Shown here: positions 43,991 through 57,000 of the stretch, one piece after another | Position numbering within the stretch: the first letter of the stretch is position 1 | How the letters are laid out: the number at the start of each line of letters is the position of its first letter | NCBI GenBank assembly: GCA_022575985.1 | Contig: JAKSXM010000123.1 | Coordinates: 372,001-436,000, forward strand | Reading direction: 5' to 3' | DNA length: 64,000 bases | DNA from: Anagrus nilaparvatae | Taxonomy: Eukaryota; Arthropoda; Insecta; Hymenoptera; Mymaridae | The notes under the pieces: generated by a model | The model's database searches: none | Told to the model about the DNA's origin: nothing | What the model saw: the letters and a program-made list of their open reading frames with translations, nothing else | Program-made: the position numbers and the translations under genes

Positions 43991-46900
43991 TCTTATAAAA
44001 CGTCAACAAAAGTCAACTTTTTCAAATTTTTAGTAATTTATAATAAAGTGAAATTAAAATGTTATAAGACGTTTAATTAAAATAGAAATATGCGTAATTA
44101 ATTTTATTATATAAGCAAATATATTATGTAACATTATTTTCAGACATTTATGAATTAATAAGATTTTCTAAACGTTTATAATTTTTCTGTTAGCTTGCGA
44201 AATATAATTTTTAATGATGAGAGACAAAATTTTATTTCGTGTAGATATCAAAAATTTATACAACAATTGTTCAAAATTCAAAAATATTTGTTTTTTCAAT
44301 TGCTTATCTTTATGTATTAGACCACATAAAATAACAATTTCCGGTATTTTTTACATATTTAAAGTATTACGAATTTCCTTTAAAACAGCCAAAGTGTTAA
44401 TAAAAAACCTAAACTTTTTCTAAAACAAATAATTTTTTGAAACTTTTACAACTGTTTGTGATCATTTTTTTCAACGTTTGAACCTCCATTATCCAAGTCA
44501 TGATAAATATATAATATATTAAATTGTATTTTGTTAAAAATTTATGACAAATATTTGTTGGTAAAATACATATTAGATGTTAAATTTATAGGTTAAGTAT
44601 TTAAATTTATCATTTCATATAGACAGCTATGACGCTTAAAAAAAAAACTGATGGCTAATTTCCAAGAAAATTAATAGCTGTTTATTTGAAATTTTAATGA
44701 AACGCTTTTTCATATAAGTGTCTCGAAGTAAAACTATTTTCAAACGTTTTATGAAAGTAGCGTAAATTTTAAAATGAAATAGATTGGAAAAAAGTAACCA
44801 AAAAATAAATTTGCCATAAACAAATTTTACTACCAGTCAAATTATTTACCAGTTTTGTAAGATTACGTCAACTTTAATCTCATCATTCCGGAAGTACCTT
44901 AGAAACTTAAAATTTTTTAGTTTTGGGTCATTGTCAATTTTTTTATTCTCTTGTTTCCTATTAAACTTTCAAAATTTATAGAAATGACACTATTCACTAA
45001 AATAAAAAAAAATATTTCAGTTTGAAATTTATATTTTTTTAATTAATTTAATGTTCCAAAAAATTTATTACATGTTGGCATTGCCATAGCATAATTGATT
45101 AATAGATCACCTTCTAATTTTAATATATATTTTTAACAATTCAATCTATCACAATATGAATTAATGTAATTAGTTATAAATATATAATATCATTAATTTA
45201 AAATAAAAAAATCAATTATTCTACTTTTTTTTTTCGTTTTCAATGAAATAAAATGCAAATCACTTTTATCGATAAAATGCAAACTATTATAAAATACCTA
45301 TGGGTCATCCCGTAATAACTGAGTCTAATATTGTTTCTTTGCATGAAGTAAAGTAACCTCAAATTGATGGAATGAACTTTATAATGTATGTAAAACTCTA
45401 ACTTCAAACTGGACGAAATAGGTACGAAAGTATTAAAAGAATTTTCTGTATCTTTACTTATATTACAATATTTCAGGATTAATACTATAAAATTTGAATT
45501 TTTGCTAAATACAAGCACTATCCCAGGATTTTTTCTAGAGCTGTGCTATTTTTTTTATTACTGTATTTTTGATTACTGTATTAATATATTGCTGAAATTA
45601 TGAAATGATTATCAAAAAAAATTGTAGCTCATCATACTCTTCCTATATAAAAACTACCTTAAATTACAGGAGCTTTTAGAAATTTCTAGTACCATAGGAA
45701 TCAATGTAATTTTCAACCATTTGAAGCAATCTGATGTTCCAAGATTTTGGAAATAACATTTTTTTGTAACATTTTAATATAAGTTCCAGACTAACAAGAA
45801 TTTGTGTTTGAATTTAATTTTAAAAGACTAAAATTGAATTTAATGTAAAAAATCCCATATATTATCTAATAAAAAGCGGAAAAACCTTAACTTTTACATA
45901 ATACATGACGATTACTAGGTATTAATACTGTATCTATTTTAAATGTACGCCACTCCTTCATTATAATATATTTATATACCTCATGAGAAGGTTAAGAAAA
46001 TCTAGAGCAACTTACAAAAATAATAATTTTTTTTATTTTTTTATTTGTTTAATTCTAATAATTATACCTATTTTACTACTATTTGCGTGTTTTAAAAATA
46101 ATTCACTTTTATTATTTTTTAAATCATTTTTTAGTGATATAAGTTTTTGTCAGGCATTTTTTTTAAATTAATATTCGTTTAGTTGTTTTATAAAAGTGTT
46201 AATTGTTTAGTATTATGAAAGAGCAATTCATAGGAAAATTGATGGTATCATTTTTTGGTTCCAATATGTCAATTTTTTTTCGGATTTTAAATATTTTCAA
46301 AATTTAGGCACATTTTTAAATAATTTTCTGTACTTTAAATAAAACTGGAAAATAATTTTCGAAAATTAGTGGTTTTCAAGAAAGATTTTCTTACAATTTT
46401 TCCAAAAATATTGATGCAAGAATTAAGTTGAGTAGAAATGTTTACAAATCTTTCATTCTTATAATTTATTTTTTTAAGTTACTAGACTGTCTCGGGCTCA
46501 TGTTTTTCGCTCGCATTATAATTTTCCATTAGCTTTTTAAAAAAATATCAAAAAAATATAGGTTATAACCTATAAAAAAAAAATAGAAAAATTCAAATTT
46601 CTAAACAAGCAATTTAATTGGTCTTTATACTGTCGACAAGTTGTCGGCCTCCATAAAGCTCATCAATTCAGAGAGAATAAAAATAAAAAAGTTGCCTGAT
46701 TTATTTTTAAATTTGAAAATCGTAATACAACTGAAAATTTTGGAATTTTGATTCTTGTATGGTAAAAATTAAAAAATTTTTTTTTCTTCAAAACCCAGAC
46801 TTTCACATTTTCTTAAGGTCAGTTGTACTAAGAATTGCTAATAATTTAAAAAAATATATTACTTAAGAAACATAATAATAGAAGACAAACCTATTTTCTT

Positions 46901-47780
46901 TTTAATAATAATTAAAATAACGTTTGCTCAATAAGTCATAATAATGAGCACAAAATATGAGCTGTGATGACTTATTATAAATATAATATGTATATTTAAA
47001 TAGCCTTACATTGTAGACTCTTTTTTTTTTCTTTTGTTAATTATAGATTTCTTAGTATTTTATTTTTGAATTTTGAAGTATTACATTTGGTATGATAAAA
47101 AAATTTCTGTTAATTATGACTTTTTTTTCTAATTATTTATTTTAATTTTAATTTAATTTAAAATCAAGAGAAATTAAATGCGTGAAATCACATGCCATCC
47201 TTGCCTTTCAACCAATTAAAAAAATAAATGAAATTAAAAGATAAAATTTTTTGACATTTTTAATTGAATTCTATTTACTTTTTATTTGTAACTGCTAGTT
47301 TTTTGAATAACATTTATAATAAAAATTTAAGTAACATAAGTTACAGTTTCTTTGCCAAAAATTTGTTCAAAATTTAACAAAATACTTTATTGGAATCCGG
47401 TATCAATGTTATGTAAACAAAATACTGACAGTAATTTTGATTTACCGATTATTTTTTTTATTTCTAATTTATTAAAATTTTATTTTTAAGTGTTACTTAA
47501 TCAATACTATCAAAATATAATACTTTCACAAGAAGACAATAATTTAAGTTTATTTAAACTTAAGAAATAAAAATTTTTTTATCTCTAAAGCATGTATTTA
47601 GAGCTTTAAATTTTTTTGTAAAAGGGTGTGTTAATTAAGATTTATCTATTTATATAATGCAATTAATAATAAAAACTTAATAAATTCAGCACTTATAATT
47701 CTTTTCTAATTACATTTTGTTATTTTCAAGGTTATTTTTCGAAATTCACTAATTGATTTTCGAAAAATCTTAAAATTGCA
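43991..47780. other. Anonymous AT-rich sequence
   Basis: Nearly 3.8 kb without a recognisable gene. An inverted pair ATAAGTCAT/ATGACTTAT at about 46934-46978 and AGACAAGTTGTC-like self-complementary words near 46630 are the only structures noted. Open frames here (44214, 45240, 45983) are low-complexity. Confidence 0.4.
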
Positions 47781-47782
47781 TA

Positions 47783-48008
47783 AACTAAAAAAAATTCACT
47801 TGCGGCTAGCAAAATTTCTTGTTTAAACGATAGCAAATGACCAAGAAATGCCCAGAAAATATTCACAAAAAAAATTTTTCGCTTATTCGTACGATCCGAG
47901 AAATTTTTTTTACGTTATAAGTCTTTTGCAATCGTTTAAACAAGAAAAAAAAATCCACTTGCCACAAATAGAATATTTCCGCTTGCGGCAAACGGAATTT
48001 TTTTAGTG
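47783..48008. mobile_element. 226-bp CACTG/TA-family MITE
   Basis: TA flanks both sides. Left end AACTAAAAAAAATTCACTTG mirrors right end CGGAATTTTTTTAGTG. Subterminal GTTTAAACGATAGCAAATGA (47823) mirrors CTTTTGCAATCGTTTAAACA (about 47924), as in the 2.77-kb element. This is the compact form of the family: ends only, without the long arms. Confidence 0.7.
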
Positions 48009-48295
48009 TAGCTGATTAATCCCTTAGTGCATCAGTTTTTTTCGATTTTCAGTTATCAAAATACATCCGTTTAAAAAAAAAAAAAAGAAATGAATGATTT
48101 AAATACAAAGACATACATTTTTATGGTCCCTTAATTCAAATCTGAAATTTTAAAAAACCCTTTTTCTATATATATTTATGACGAGCATACTCCTCATGCA
48201 AGAAAATGGTAACACCTTCATTTTGACGAGTTTAAATTTCAGAATTCTTTAATACGAAATTAGATACGCGACGCGACTACATGTTTACATTTTTT
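48009..48295. other. Anonymous sequence between repeats
   Basis: Only low-complexity sequence is seen, with a slightly GC-richer stretch near 48180-48240. Confidence 0.35.
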
Positions 48296-48895
48296 TAACA
48301 TGGAAAATGTTTATAGGGAGGGGATACTTCAGAACTTGAAAATTAAGGGGGGGGGGGCAAATTTTTCCTTTTTAAGGGGGAGGGGCTCAAATTTGTCCTA
48401 TTTAAGGGGGGGGGGGTCAAATTTATCCTATTTAAGGGGGGCTTGAGACTTAGAATAATTAGGTAAGTATATATAAATAAATAAAATACTTTTAAAAGAC
48501 AAATCTGGGCTAAAGGACTTTAGGTAATACAGGTTTATGAACTTAGAATAATATCGATTTATGGTCTTCGAATAATTCAGGTTCAGAGACTTGAAATCAC
48601 TCAGGTTCAGAGACTTGAAATCATTCAGGTTCAGGGACTTGGAATAATTCAGGTTTAGGGACTTGGAATAATATCGATTAAGAGACTTAGAATATTTCAG
48701 GTTTAGGGAATCAAAATAGTTTGGGTTTAGAATCTTAACAGCTAGTAAGGTGATAATTACAAATTATAAAATTAGAAAATTGTATTGTAATATTGAGTAA
48801 CATTTGTATTATACCTAGTCCTCAGCTGAAAGTAAACATGTTCCATGCATTTAGGTTGTGTTTACACAAACCGGTTATAAGTTTTTCAAACATTA
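48296..48895. repeat. GAACATGTTCC / G-tract family copy (reverse orientation)
   Basis: AACATGGAAAATGTT opens it. G-runs of up to eleven (48340-48440) follow, then units of about 24 bp such as TTCAGAGACTTGAAATCACT plus CAGG. It closes AAACATGTTCCATG, GTGTTTACACAAACCGGTTA and TAAG. Order and ends mirror those at 40795-41065, so this is a fairly complete copy of about 600 bp. No ORF is present. Confidence 0.72.
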
Positions 48896-51800
48896 TTTTA
48901 ATTTAAGGTTATAAAAAAAGTAAAAACAAACAAATTATTTAAGGCGAATTGTCAACTATTTTGGGATTCTGCTACTCGAAATTTTTCTCGCAAGTGAAAT
49001 GTTTTTACCAAATTAAAAAAATATTTTTTTCATTTTAAATTTTCACAAGAATATGATCCTCATTCAATGTTTAAATTAAAAATTCTTTCTCGAAAATTTT
49101 TTTAATATTAATATAATTCATTTAATTAAATTAAAATTAGTGAATTTTATTTAGGGGTTGTTCTTATTAAATTACATGACCTATTAATTGCTAAGAGGGT
49201 TGGCTAAATTTTCAATTTTGTCATTACATACCAAAGGGAGATTCAAAATTACTAATAGTATAACATTGAGGATAATTTATTAGAAATTTTGTTAAGAAGG
49301 TCAAGAAGGGTGAAATTTTATGAGAATAATTTTGTGACATGAATCAATTACAGATATTTTTTTTTATTTTTTCATAATTTTTAGCCTTATGGTGATATTT
49401 AAATTTTTTGAAATCATTAATTCAGACGAATTAAGTTAGATTTATTGAAAATTTGGTTTTATATCAAGAGTAATATCTTATGCAAAATAAAATTCCTAGT
49501 CTCTGTGTTTACTGAAATCAACAGATGTTACTAAGAAAAATACATCAAAACAGAAATAAATAATAAAAAATCTAAAAAAAATCTTGTCATATACAAATAG
49601 CTAATTTTTTGCATGTATGCATTTATTGTAAAACTCAAAAGAAAGTAAAAAAGAAAATTAGAAACATAATTATTTCTATAATCAGAAAAAATCTCTTGTA
49701 ATCATACAACAAACGTATATAAATAAGATAAGCCCAAAATCATTAATCAAGTGATTTAACATTTCTAGACCAAAACTCAATCAAAAATTAACATAAACTT
49801 AATAACAATAAAATAAATAATATTTTAAATTAAAAAAATTAAAATTCAATAATATATAAAAAAGCAAAGTTAAGAATTTTTTATTTTAATAATTAATAAA
49901 AAAAACCATAAGATAACAAAAATGACCTTTTGCATGCAATATCACATGCCTACAGTAATTTTTTAATAATATTTATTAATACAAGATGAATTATGTAGTT
50001 TTTTTTGTCTGATGTTCTTGACCCACGTAACCATATATAAATAATATTCGATCGTTATTTGGTTTTGTTATAGTGGTGTAGTGTAACTTAATATAGTTTA
50101 ATGATTTTTTTTCTTTTTTTTTTTAACATGATTTTTTTTATTTTAACTTTTATTATTAATAATAAATTATTTACTGTTGAGTGACATGCTTTTTTTTATA
50201 AGTAGAGCAGTATATTATTTATGGAAATAGTTTTTTTTTCAGTCTATTTTTGGGTAACATTTTGAATTGGAGAGCTTTTTGTAAGTTCTTCCTGATTTAT
50301 TGCATATTTTCATCGAATATTGTTAATTTTGTTTTTAAATAATGTAGCAAAAAAGGGATAGCTACCTATAACTGGTCAGTAAATATTGAAGAAGAAAATT
50401 ATTATTTGATATCAAAGAAAGTTCAGACAAGGGTTTGGCTGCTAGTTCATTTGGATAAATGATTTTTCTTAATATGATTTGTACAACTTTTAATTATTAC
50501 GGTGATGTGGTGCATTTTCAAAATTACTGGGTAATAAAAATATATTCTTAAGAGTAAATTGAATCACAAAATTTTTTTTCTGAAGTATGATATTTTATAG
50601 AATGACAGTAATATGGTTCTTACTAAACATGAAAGCTTCAGATTACGAAGTCTTCAAAGCTTGTAATTGTTTTGAATAAATTATGCAATTTTTTTGCTTA
50701 GTTTTAGTTATAAATAGTATTAAAATTGCTTCCTTTCATTCCTTATTGTCATGATAACCTGAATTTTGAGTACACTCTTGTATTTGTCGTGTAAGTATGG
50801 AAACTTTAACTATCATGTACCACCAAACAATGCCATACCTAAATTTTCAGATTTACAAGAACCACAATTGTTTTGCCCTAAACTGGACCTAATTTGGTTG
50901 CAATAAAAAGAAAAGGACCATAGAACCATCCTTCCCTGATTTTTAAAAACTGACCACAGCTAAAAAATATTTTCTACTAAAAAGAATAACAAAGCTTTTA
51001 TGAGCTTATCTTAGACGCTGTTTTATATAAAATTTCATAAAATTTAAAATTAGAAACATAACAAACCGTATTAAATTTATCGTTAACCCACATATTACAT
51101 GATAAATCATTCAAATATTTTATAAATTTAATTAACTAAAAACAAAAATTCTAATTAAAAAAAAGAAACATCCTTCAAAAAAATTTGTTGACATACAATA
51201 AATCAGATAAGTAATATAATATCAAAAAATAATGATAATAATTATGAATAAATTAATAATATATTTTTTTTTTGTTATATATTTATTAAGAAGAATTATA
51301 ATGTAATTGAAAATTGGCGCGACCTCATAAACACTTTTTATTACTTAGTCACTTGTTGTTAACTTCAATATAATGCAACTAGTAGTTGCTGCATTTAATG
51401 TCGTTACATACTTATTACTTTAAATCCTATAGTTGTTTTATATAAATTCTTTTTTCCTTTTTATGTTTATTTGCCTCAAGGTATATTTCATTAATAAGTT
51501 TTTTTTTTTATTTTAATTGTATTTTATTAAAACTTAGAGAGTCTAAATTTTTTGAAAATATGTTATTTTGTTGTTAATTAAGAATGAAAATACACCACAC
51601 CTTTTTACTATTTATTGTCTTTCTTTATGATAATTTTTTTTTTCTTTTTTGTATTATAATTATGTACTAAATTTTTTTTTATCTGCTTTTTTTTCTTATA
51701 CTTTTACCGGATCTTTCCAATAGGAAGAACATACTCATATATATATATAGGAAAATCGATATTTGTCGTCATGACTTTATGTGTATATGGAATTATCTAA

Positions 51801-53379
51801 GAAATTTATTTAAATGGAAGATTTTTTATATGAATTGAATTTATTGGTCATTTTAGACTGTTTTAAATAAAGGTAATGTTACGATTATGTACCATTGATA
51901 TCGTCAGGCTAAAAATTTAAATAAAACTTTTAAATATAAAATTCTTTACTAAGTACTAGCTTAAATTATCCTAAATAAACTGTTAATCAAAAAATATATT
52001 TTCAACATGCAAAAATTGAAAAAAAAATCTTATTTTGAGCATAAAATAAAAGATGATTTGGATTCATATTTTTAATAGTTGTTATAAATAGAAAATGTCA
52101 AGATTTTTGCAAGAGCTTTTCATTAAAAGATTTTTTTGGTGAAACTCTTTTTACATGGCAGAATTATTTTCTGCTGGACATATTTTTTTAAATAAGATTA
52201 AATTTTTGTCTAGATTTTTGTTTCATACTTGGTTTCCTCTATAAAGATAAATTAGGCCTCTTGTAGTTTATTGCAAAAAATGCTTATTTTTTATAATTTC
52301 CAAAAATTTGAAAAAATTCTGTTTTTAAAAATCAAAAAAAAAGAAATACAAATTATTTGGAGCCTCAGATTGTCGATTTTAAAAGATTCTCTTATAATAT
52401 AGACCTAAAAATTTAAATTTTTTTAAAATTTTGTTAACGTGGGTAATATTTAGTCCAATTTAAAATTATTTAAAATCATTTTCAGCATTTATTTTTCAGT
52501 CCAAATCGAAGAAAAACTTTATAAATAGGATTCAACAAAAATCAATTTTTGATTCCCATTCTCTAAGAGACAAACTATAAGTACATTGACCTAAAATCAG
52601 CGAAAATTAATAAATTCGACACCATCAAATACTTCAATAAAAAACATTTCAAAAAACGACCTACTCAGCTAAAATAACATAGAATTACCCATATAACATA
52701 CAAATACATGTTGCTATGCATATTTGTATACATACATAAATTTTATTTATATAATCATGTTGGTACTCCTATAAGACTATTTTTTTTCACTCTTTATTAA
52801 CGTGTCGTATGACACCGTGAAAATATTATTGAAAACATTAAATTAGTCTTGAATGGTTAACCTATTTTCCATGTCAAAAATAATTCAGAGCTTACGTTTG
52901 TAATATATATATATATATGTGCTTTTATGTGTATATATATATATATAAACGATAATGACCGAATAACGAGCTTGCGTGTAGATTTTTCTCTTAAGATATT
53001 TATGTTTTCTTTCTTTTTTCTTTCTATTGTACTTTATTTCTATTTTTATATACTTTTTTTCTAACCGCAAGTGCTTTAACTTTATTAAATATACATTTTG
53101 TGTCAAATTAAATTTTATTTAACTCACCCCTTATGGTATTTTTTTTGAAATTAATTTTTATCAAATATTTATTTCACTTTTTATCATAACACTAACTTAT
53201 ATCAAAAATAATGAAAACATTTTTTCAAAAAAAATTTGCAAAAAATTAAAAAAAAAAAAAAAAAAAAAACGACAAACTTTTTAGATTTACTCTATACTGA
53301 ATTATTCACTTTTTTAACTAAAAATTTGAAAAATTTAATTAAATTAAAAAAAAAAATACTTAACGTTTTTTTATTAAAA
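48896..53379. other. Anonymous AT-rich sequence
   Basis: About 4.5 kb with no supported gene, RNA or bounded element on either strand. Short (TA)n tracts lie near 51738-51750 and 52904-52950. It may be intergenic or a long intron of a gene outside the window. Confidence 0.4.
52904..52950. repeat. (TA)n microsatellite
   Basis: Two TA runs are separated by TGTGCTTTTATGTG, giving a compound microsatellite. Confidence 0.8.
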
Positions 53380-53530
53380 AAAAAAAAAAATTGCGTTCTT
53401 TGCCGGCCGATGGATAGCAACAAACTAATCGAGTATATTTTTTTTTATTTTAACAAAACCCCTACCATGCGGTTTTTCTTCTTGGTCGCCTGCGAGACGA
53501 ATGTAAACAGTACAATCAGCTGATTAAATG
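53380..53530. other. Short higher-GC patch, function unknown
   Basis: GTTCTTTGCCGGCCGATGGATA and CTTGGTCGCCTGCGAGACGA stand out from surroundings made of A and T runs. It might be part of a promoter or 5' UTR, but no start, splice site or partner exon is found. The 95-codon frame through it begins in a poly-A run and is not convincing. Confidence 0.3.
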
Positions 53531-54884
53531 TATTATTATGTTTTTTATACTACTACTATATACTTATATATAGAAACACAACAATACAAAGTGATTTTCA
53601 TCCCTACTATTTTTAATTCTGTGTTTAGCTCATTAATTCGTTTTATCGGTTCTGTAATAATTCTATTTGATTAATTTTTGTACTTATACTTTTTTTGTTG
53701 TAAAAAATTTAATATTTACACACATACACATACAAAATTTGAATGAAGTAATAGATATTTTTGACCTACTTTTGTTTTATTTTAATTTAAAAAAAAAGCT
53801 CGAAAGCGATTTTGGTTCCAACTGGTTATACTTGATAGATTTTACTTAGGATGACAATGTTTTAAATGAAAATTAATGATATGCGAAATAAATTTCATTG
53901 CTATGAATAATGTTTGATGAATTTTTGATTCCTGATGATAAACTTTTACGACCCTTAGAATTTGTACTGGTATACCTAACTAGGTATCATATGCTAGTTA
54001 AATAACTAGTGAGAGAGAGACAATTAATTATCTAATTATAATTATAATTGGTTACTGGAAACTAGTTGCTCTATAGTATGTAAACCAACTCTTGACAGTC
54101 TGATTTAATGGAAGGTCAAAACTTACTTTTCCCTTGTTTAACAAATAATGCTATAAGAAATAATTAATAGTTTTAAAATTGATTAAAAGCTTTAAAATTC
54201 ATTAGGCTGCCTCACCTAAATTTTAGACCGCATAAAGGAATTGAATCCAAAAACCTTATATGCAAGGAAAAAGGGTGCTATTACCTTATAGGTTTTCAGT
54301 CTTATGAAAAGATTCGGAATTGAATTGGTTTTCTACGAACGGATATTTTCCCGATTGGATAAATTGTAAAATAAAAAAATTTTGATTTTCTTTAATTTGC
54401 AAAACGTTACAGAAATGCACAAATTTTTCATAAAAAAAGGGTCATTAGTAAAATTTCCCAGGGAATCTGAAAACCAAATAAGAATTTTTATTCCTCTATA
54501 GTAAATGTAAGAAAATGGAAAATATTGGAAAATGAAGTAATAAAAATTCATTTTTTTTTAGGTATACTTAAAAGGCAAATATCCCAAAAAACTGTTTACC
54601 AACAAAAAGTACATGGGAAAACACAACTTTTAATTGTTAGAAAAAATCCCGCTTATAAGAAATTCGCATTTGAAAATTCCCGTTAGTTTTTTTAATTTTC
54701 CAGGTTTCCTCAAGATTTTTCCAAAAAAACTGACTGGAGGATTGTCTTCATTGAAAACTTTTACTAACCCTTTTTTTAGCTTTATTCAGACCGTAGAAAA
54801 ATTAAAATCAAACATTTGCAGTCAAATCACGGGATTGCGGTTAATATTTTCCCCACTAATGAGGTTTAAATTTTGAGGGTTTCA
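53531..54884. other. Anonymous sequence
   Basis: No recognised gene is present. The frames at 54333-54551 (-) and 54634-54876 (+) overlap in antisense and have no family resemblance I can name. Confidence 0.4.
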
Positions 54885-55245
54885 AGTGTGTAAAGTTGAT
54901 TAAACACCCTTACATTTGCAAATCAACCCTTATTTTTGTAAACTTTATATCCAAGCCTTTTCAAACGGCAGGATCATGATTTTATAAGTTTTTGGGGTCG
55001 TTAATTACGAATTTGTCGGTTTTAACTTCATAAAATTGATTAAACACCCTTACATTTGCAATTAATCCTTATTTTATATTTACCTTTCACTAATATTTTT
55101 GTAAGCTTTATACCTCAAATTCACAGCCATCAACTCAAAGACTATGAAAGAAAGTTTTTTCCGTTTGAAAAGGCTTGTATAAAAAATTTTGCAAAATTAA
55201 GGGTGAATTTGCAAATTTAAAAGTGTCTAACCAACTTTAGAAAAA
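54885..55245. mobile_element. ~360-bp foldback element
   Basis: TAAAGTTGATTAAACACCCTT with AAGCCTTTTCAAACGG (to about 54968) is complementary to CCGTTTGAAAAGGCTTGTAT (from about 55161) with GTGTCTAACCAACTTTA. A second direct copy of ATTGATTAAACACCCTTACA occurs at about 55036. There is no ORF and no clear target duplication. Confidence 0.65.
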
Positions 55246-55299
55246 AATAGTGAATAAAAAAAAATTTTTTTAAATAATAATCTTGTTTTAAGTTTTTTC

Positions 55300-55396
55300 A
55301 TGTTTCAAGTAATTTGGAATTGTTTGAGCATGAAAAAAAGTTCTTGCTAAAATGCGGAATTCTGCTTGTCGCAAGCGGATTTGTTTTTCAGCGTAC
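55300..55396. repeat. Solo end of the CACTG/TA family
   Basis: GTAATTTGGAATTGTTTGAGCA is followed by GCGGAATTCTGCTTGTCGCA, then AGCGGATTTGTTTTTCAGCG and TA. This matches the right-end order of the 36179-38946 element. No left partner was found nearby. Confidence 0.55.
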
Positions 55397-55986
55397 ATTC
55401 TATTAAAGTTCTAATTCCTTTTCTGCAAAAAATTAAAATTTTTCTATGGGATGTTTTATTGGCTAATCTTATCAGGAGGTGGTTAAATAAGCTATAATTT
55501 GAAAACCTAATTTCATTAGTGATAAACCCATAATTTTAACCAGTAATCGGTAATCGAAGTTACATTTTTTTTAATGACATGCGAATTTATATATTCTTAG
55601 ACATAAAATGGATCTGCCCGAACTAGCAGGAGAAGCGTTCAAAACTTTTAGTGCAAAAAAAATCGAATAATAATCTGTCAAAACTTACGTTAGACAATTT
55701 AATTCTAGTATTTTCAGACGGATATATATTATAACATATTATGTCATGGTTAAAACAGCAACAAGCAGATTCTGCAATATTGAGGTTTTTTAATTTTCTC
55801 CAGGACTTGAGGGTGGATTAATACAGCAATTTCTGGATCCATCAGTGGATTAATTTAGTTGGAAAAACATTCCCCATATTTTTAACTTGATGGGATGGGA
55901 TTTCTGGGCCAAGAAACACATGACTCCGTGTTATAAAAAAGGGTTTCTAAAGTTATTTTTCGAATCACACTGATACCTTATTATTT
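55397..55986. other. Anonymous sequence
   Basis: Mixed-composition DNA in which I recognise no gene. GATGGGATTTCTGGGCCAAGAAACACA (55891) faintly echoes the centre of the 5.3-kb palindrome near 19205. Confidence 0.35.
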
Positions 55987-56231
55987 GGGTGCGTTCATAG
56001 TGACTACAAGTGACCGGTCGATCGATCAACTAATGCTATCATGGGTATTAAAAATCGCATCTTTTTTTTGACCCGGGTAGACCTACAGCTTCCTGGGGCT
56101 TCCAGGGGATCAAATCACGACCCAGACTCAAGATACGAGAAAATATTTTGTCAGCAGATCCCATCTAAAAATGTTTTGATAACATCAGTTGATCGATCGA
56201 CCGGTCACTTGCACTCACTATGAACGCGCCC
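55987..56231. mobile_element. 245-bp MITE with ~55-bp terminal inverted repeats
   Basis: GGGTGCGTTCATAGTGACTA with CAAGTGACCGGTCGATCGAT at the left mirrors ATCGATCGACCGGTCACTTG with CACTCACTATGAACGCGCCC at the right. The centre (about 56042-56175) is non-coding. Target duplication is unclear: TATTATTT on the left, TTTCACAT on the right. The superfamily is unassigned. Confidence 0.85.
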
Positions 56232-56994
56232 TTTCACATATTGACTTCTAGTTGGTTTTAATTTTATTTTTATTTGTAATTCTCTCACCAATATAGTCAA
56301 TAAACAAAAATGTTCATTTTGGCCTAAAACGACAATTTGTATATTGCTACCAAAATAAAATTCTTTTAAAAAGAAAAAGCTTTTTCTCAAAAGTTTTGTA
56401 TAAGTTTCAAATTTTCCAAATTTCTTTGGGGTCGTTCAAAAAAAACGTAACCCTTAAAATTCTATTTTTGGCATACCCGAGTACACCATGTAACACCATG
56501 TCACATTTTTGTCAACCCCCAACTGACTCTTAGAAGCTTTACTAACAAAAATAATTTTTTTATTTGATATCTTTTTAATGATACATTTTTTGATCATACA
56601 TAAACATAAGATAAATTTTTAATATATTTGTTCCTCATAGAATTAAAATATATTAAAATTTGTTACATTTTTCACTTGAAGATTTTGATATGTCATGTAA
56701 GCCTGCGAAGTACATAAGAAATGCTTATGTGCGTTTGCATAAGTTCTTTCAATGATCTAAATGAGTAAAAGAAAGAACCCTGACTCGAGAACGCAGTACG
56801 AGGTTACCTCGAGGGCTGTAGGCTACTGAGAAAGTATTTAAAAAAAAACTAATATTATTTAAAATTAATAAAAAATTTATTTAAATCAAAAATTTTTAAT
56901 TTGAATTTAAGAATTAAATTAATTTTGTTTGTTGTTGCTACGATAAAATCTATTTTTATTTATTATAATATTTGCACTATTAAATATTTATAAT
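56232..56994. other. Anonymous sequence upstream of the retrotransposon
   Basis: A GC-richer piece near 56780-56830 (ACCCTGACTCGAGAACGCAG, TACCTCGAGGGCTGTAGG) is probably a repeat remnant. No gene is seen. Confidence 0.35.
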
Positions 56995-57000
56995 GAAAGG

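Noticed and set aside
53236..53523. 95-codon frame starting in a poly-A tract
   Set aside because: Lysine homopolymers from A-runs dominate, and no domain or splice partner is seen.
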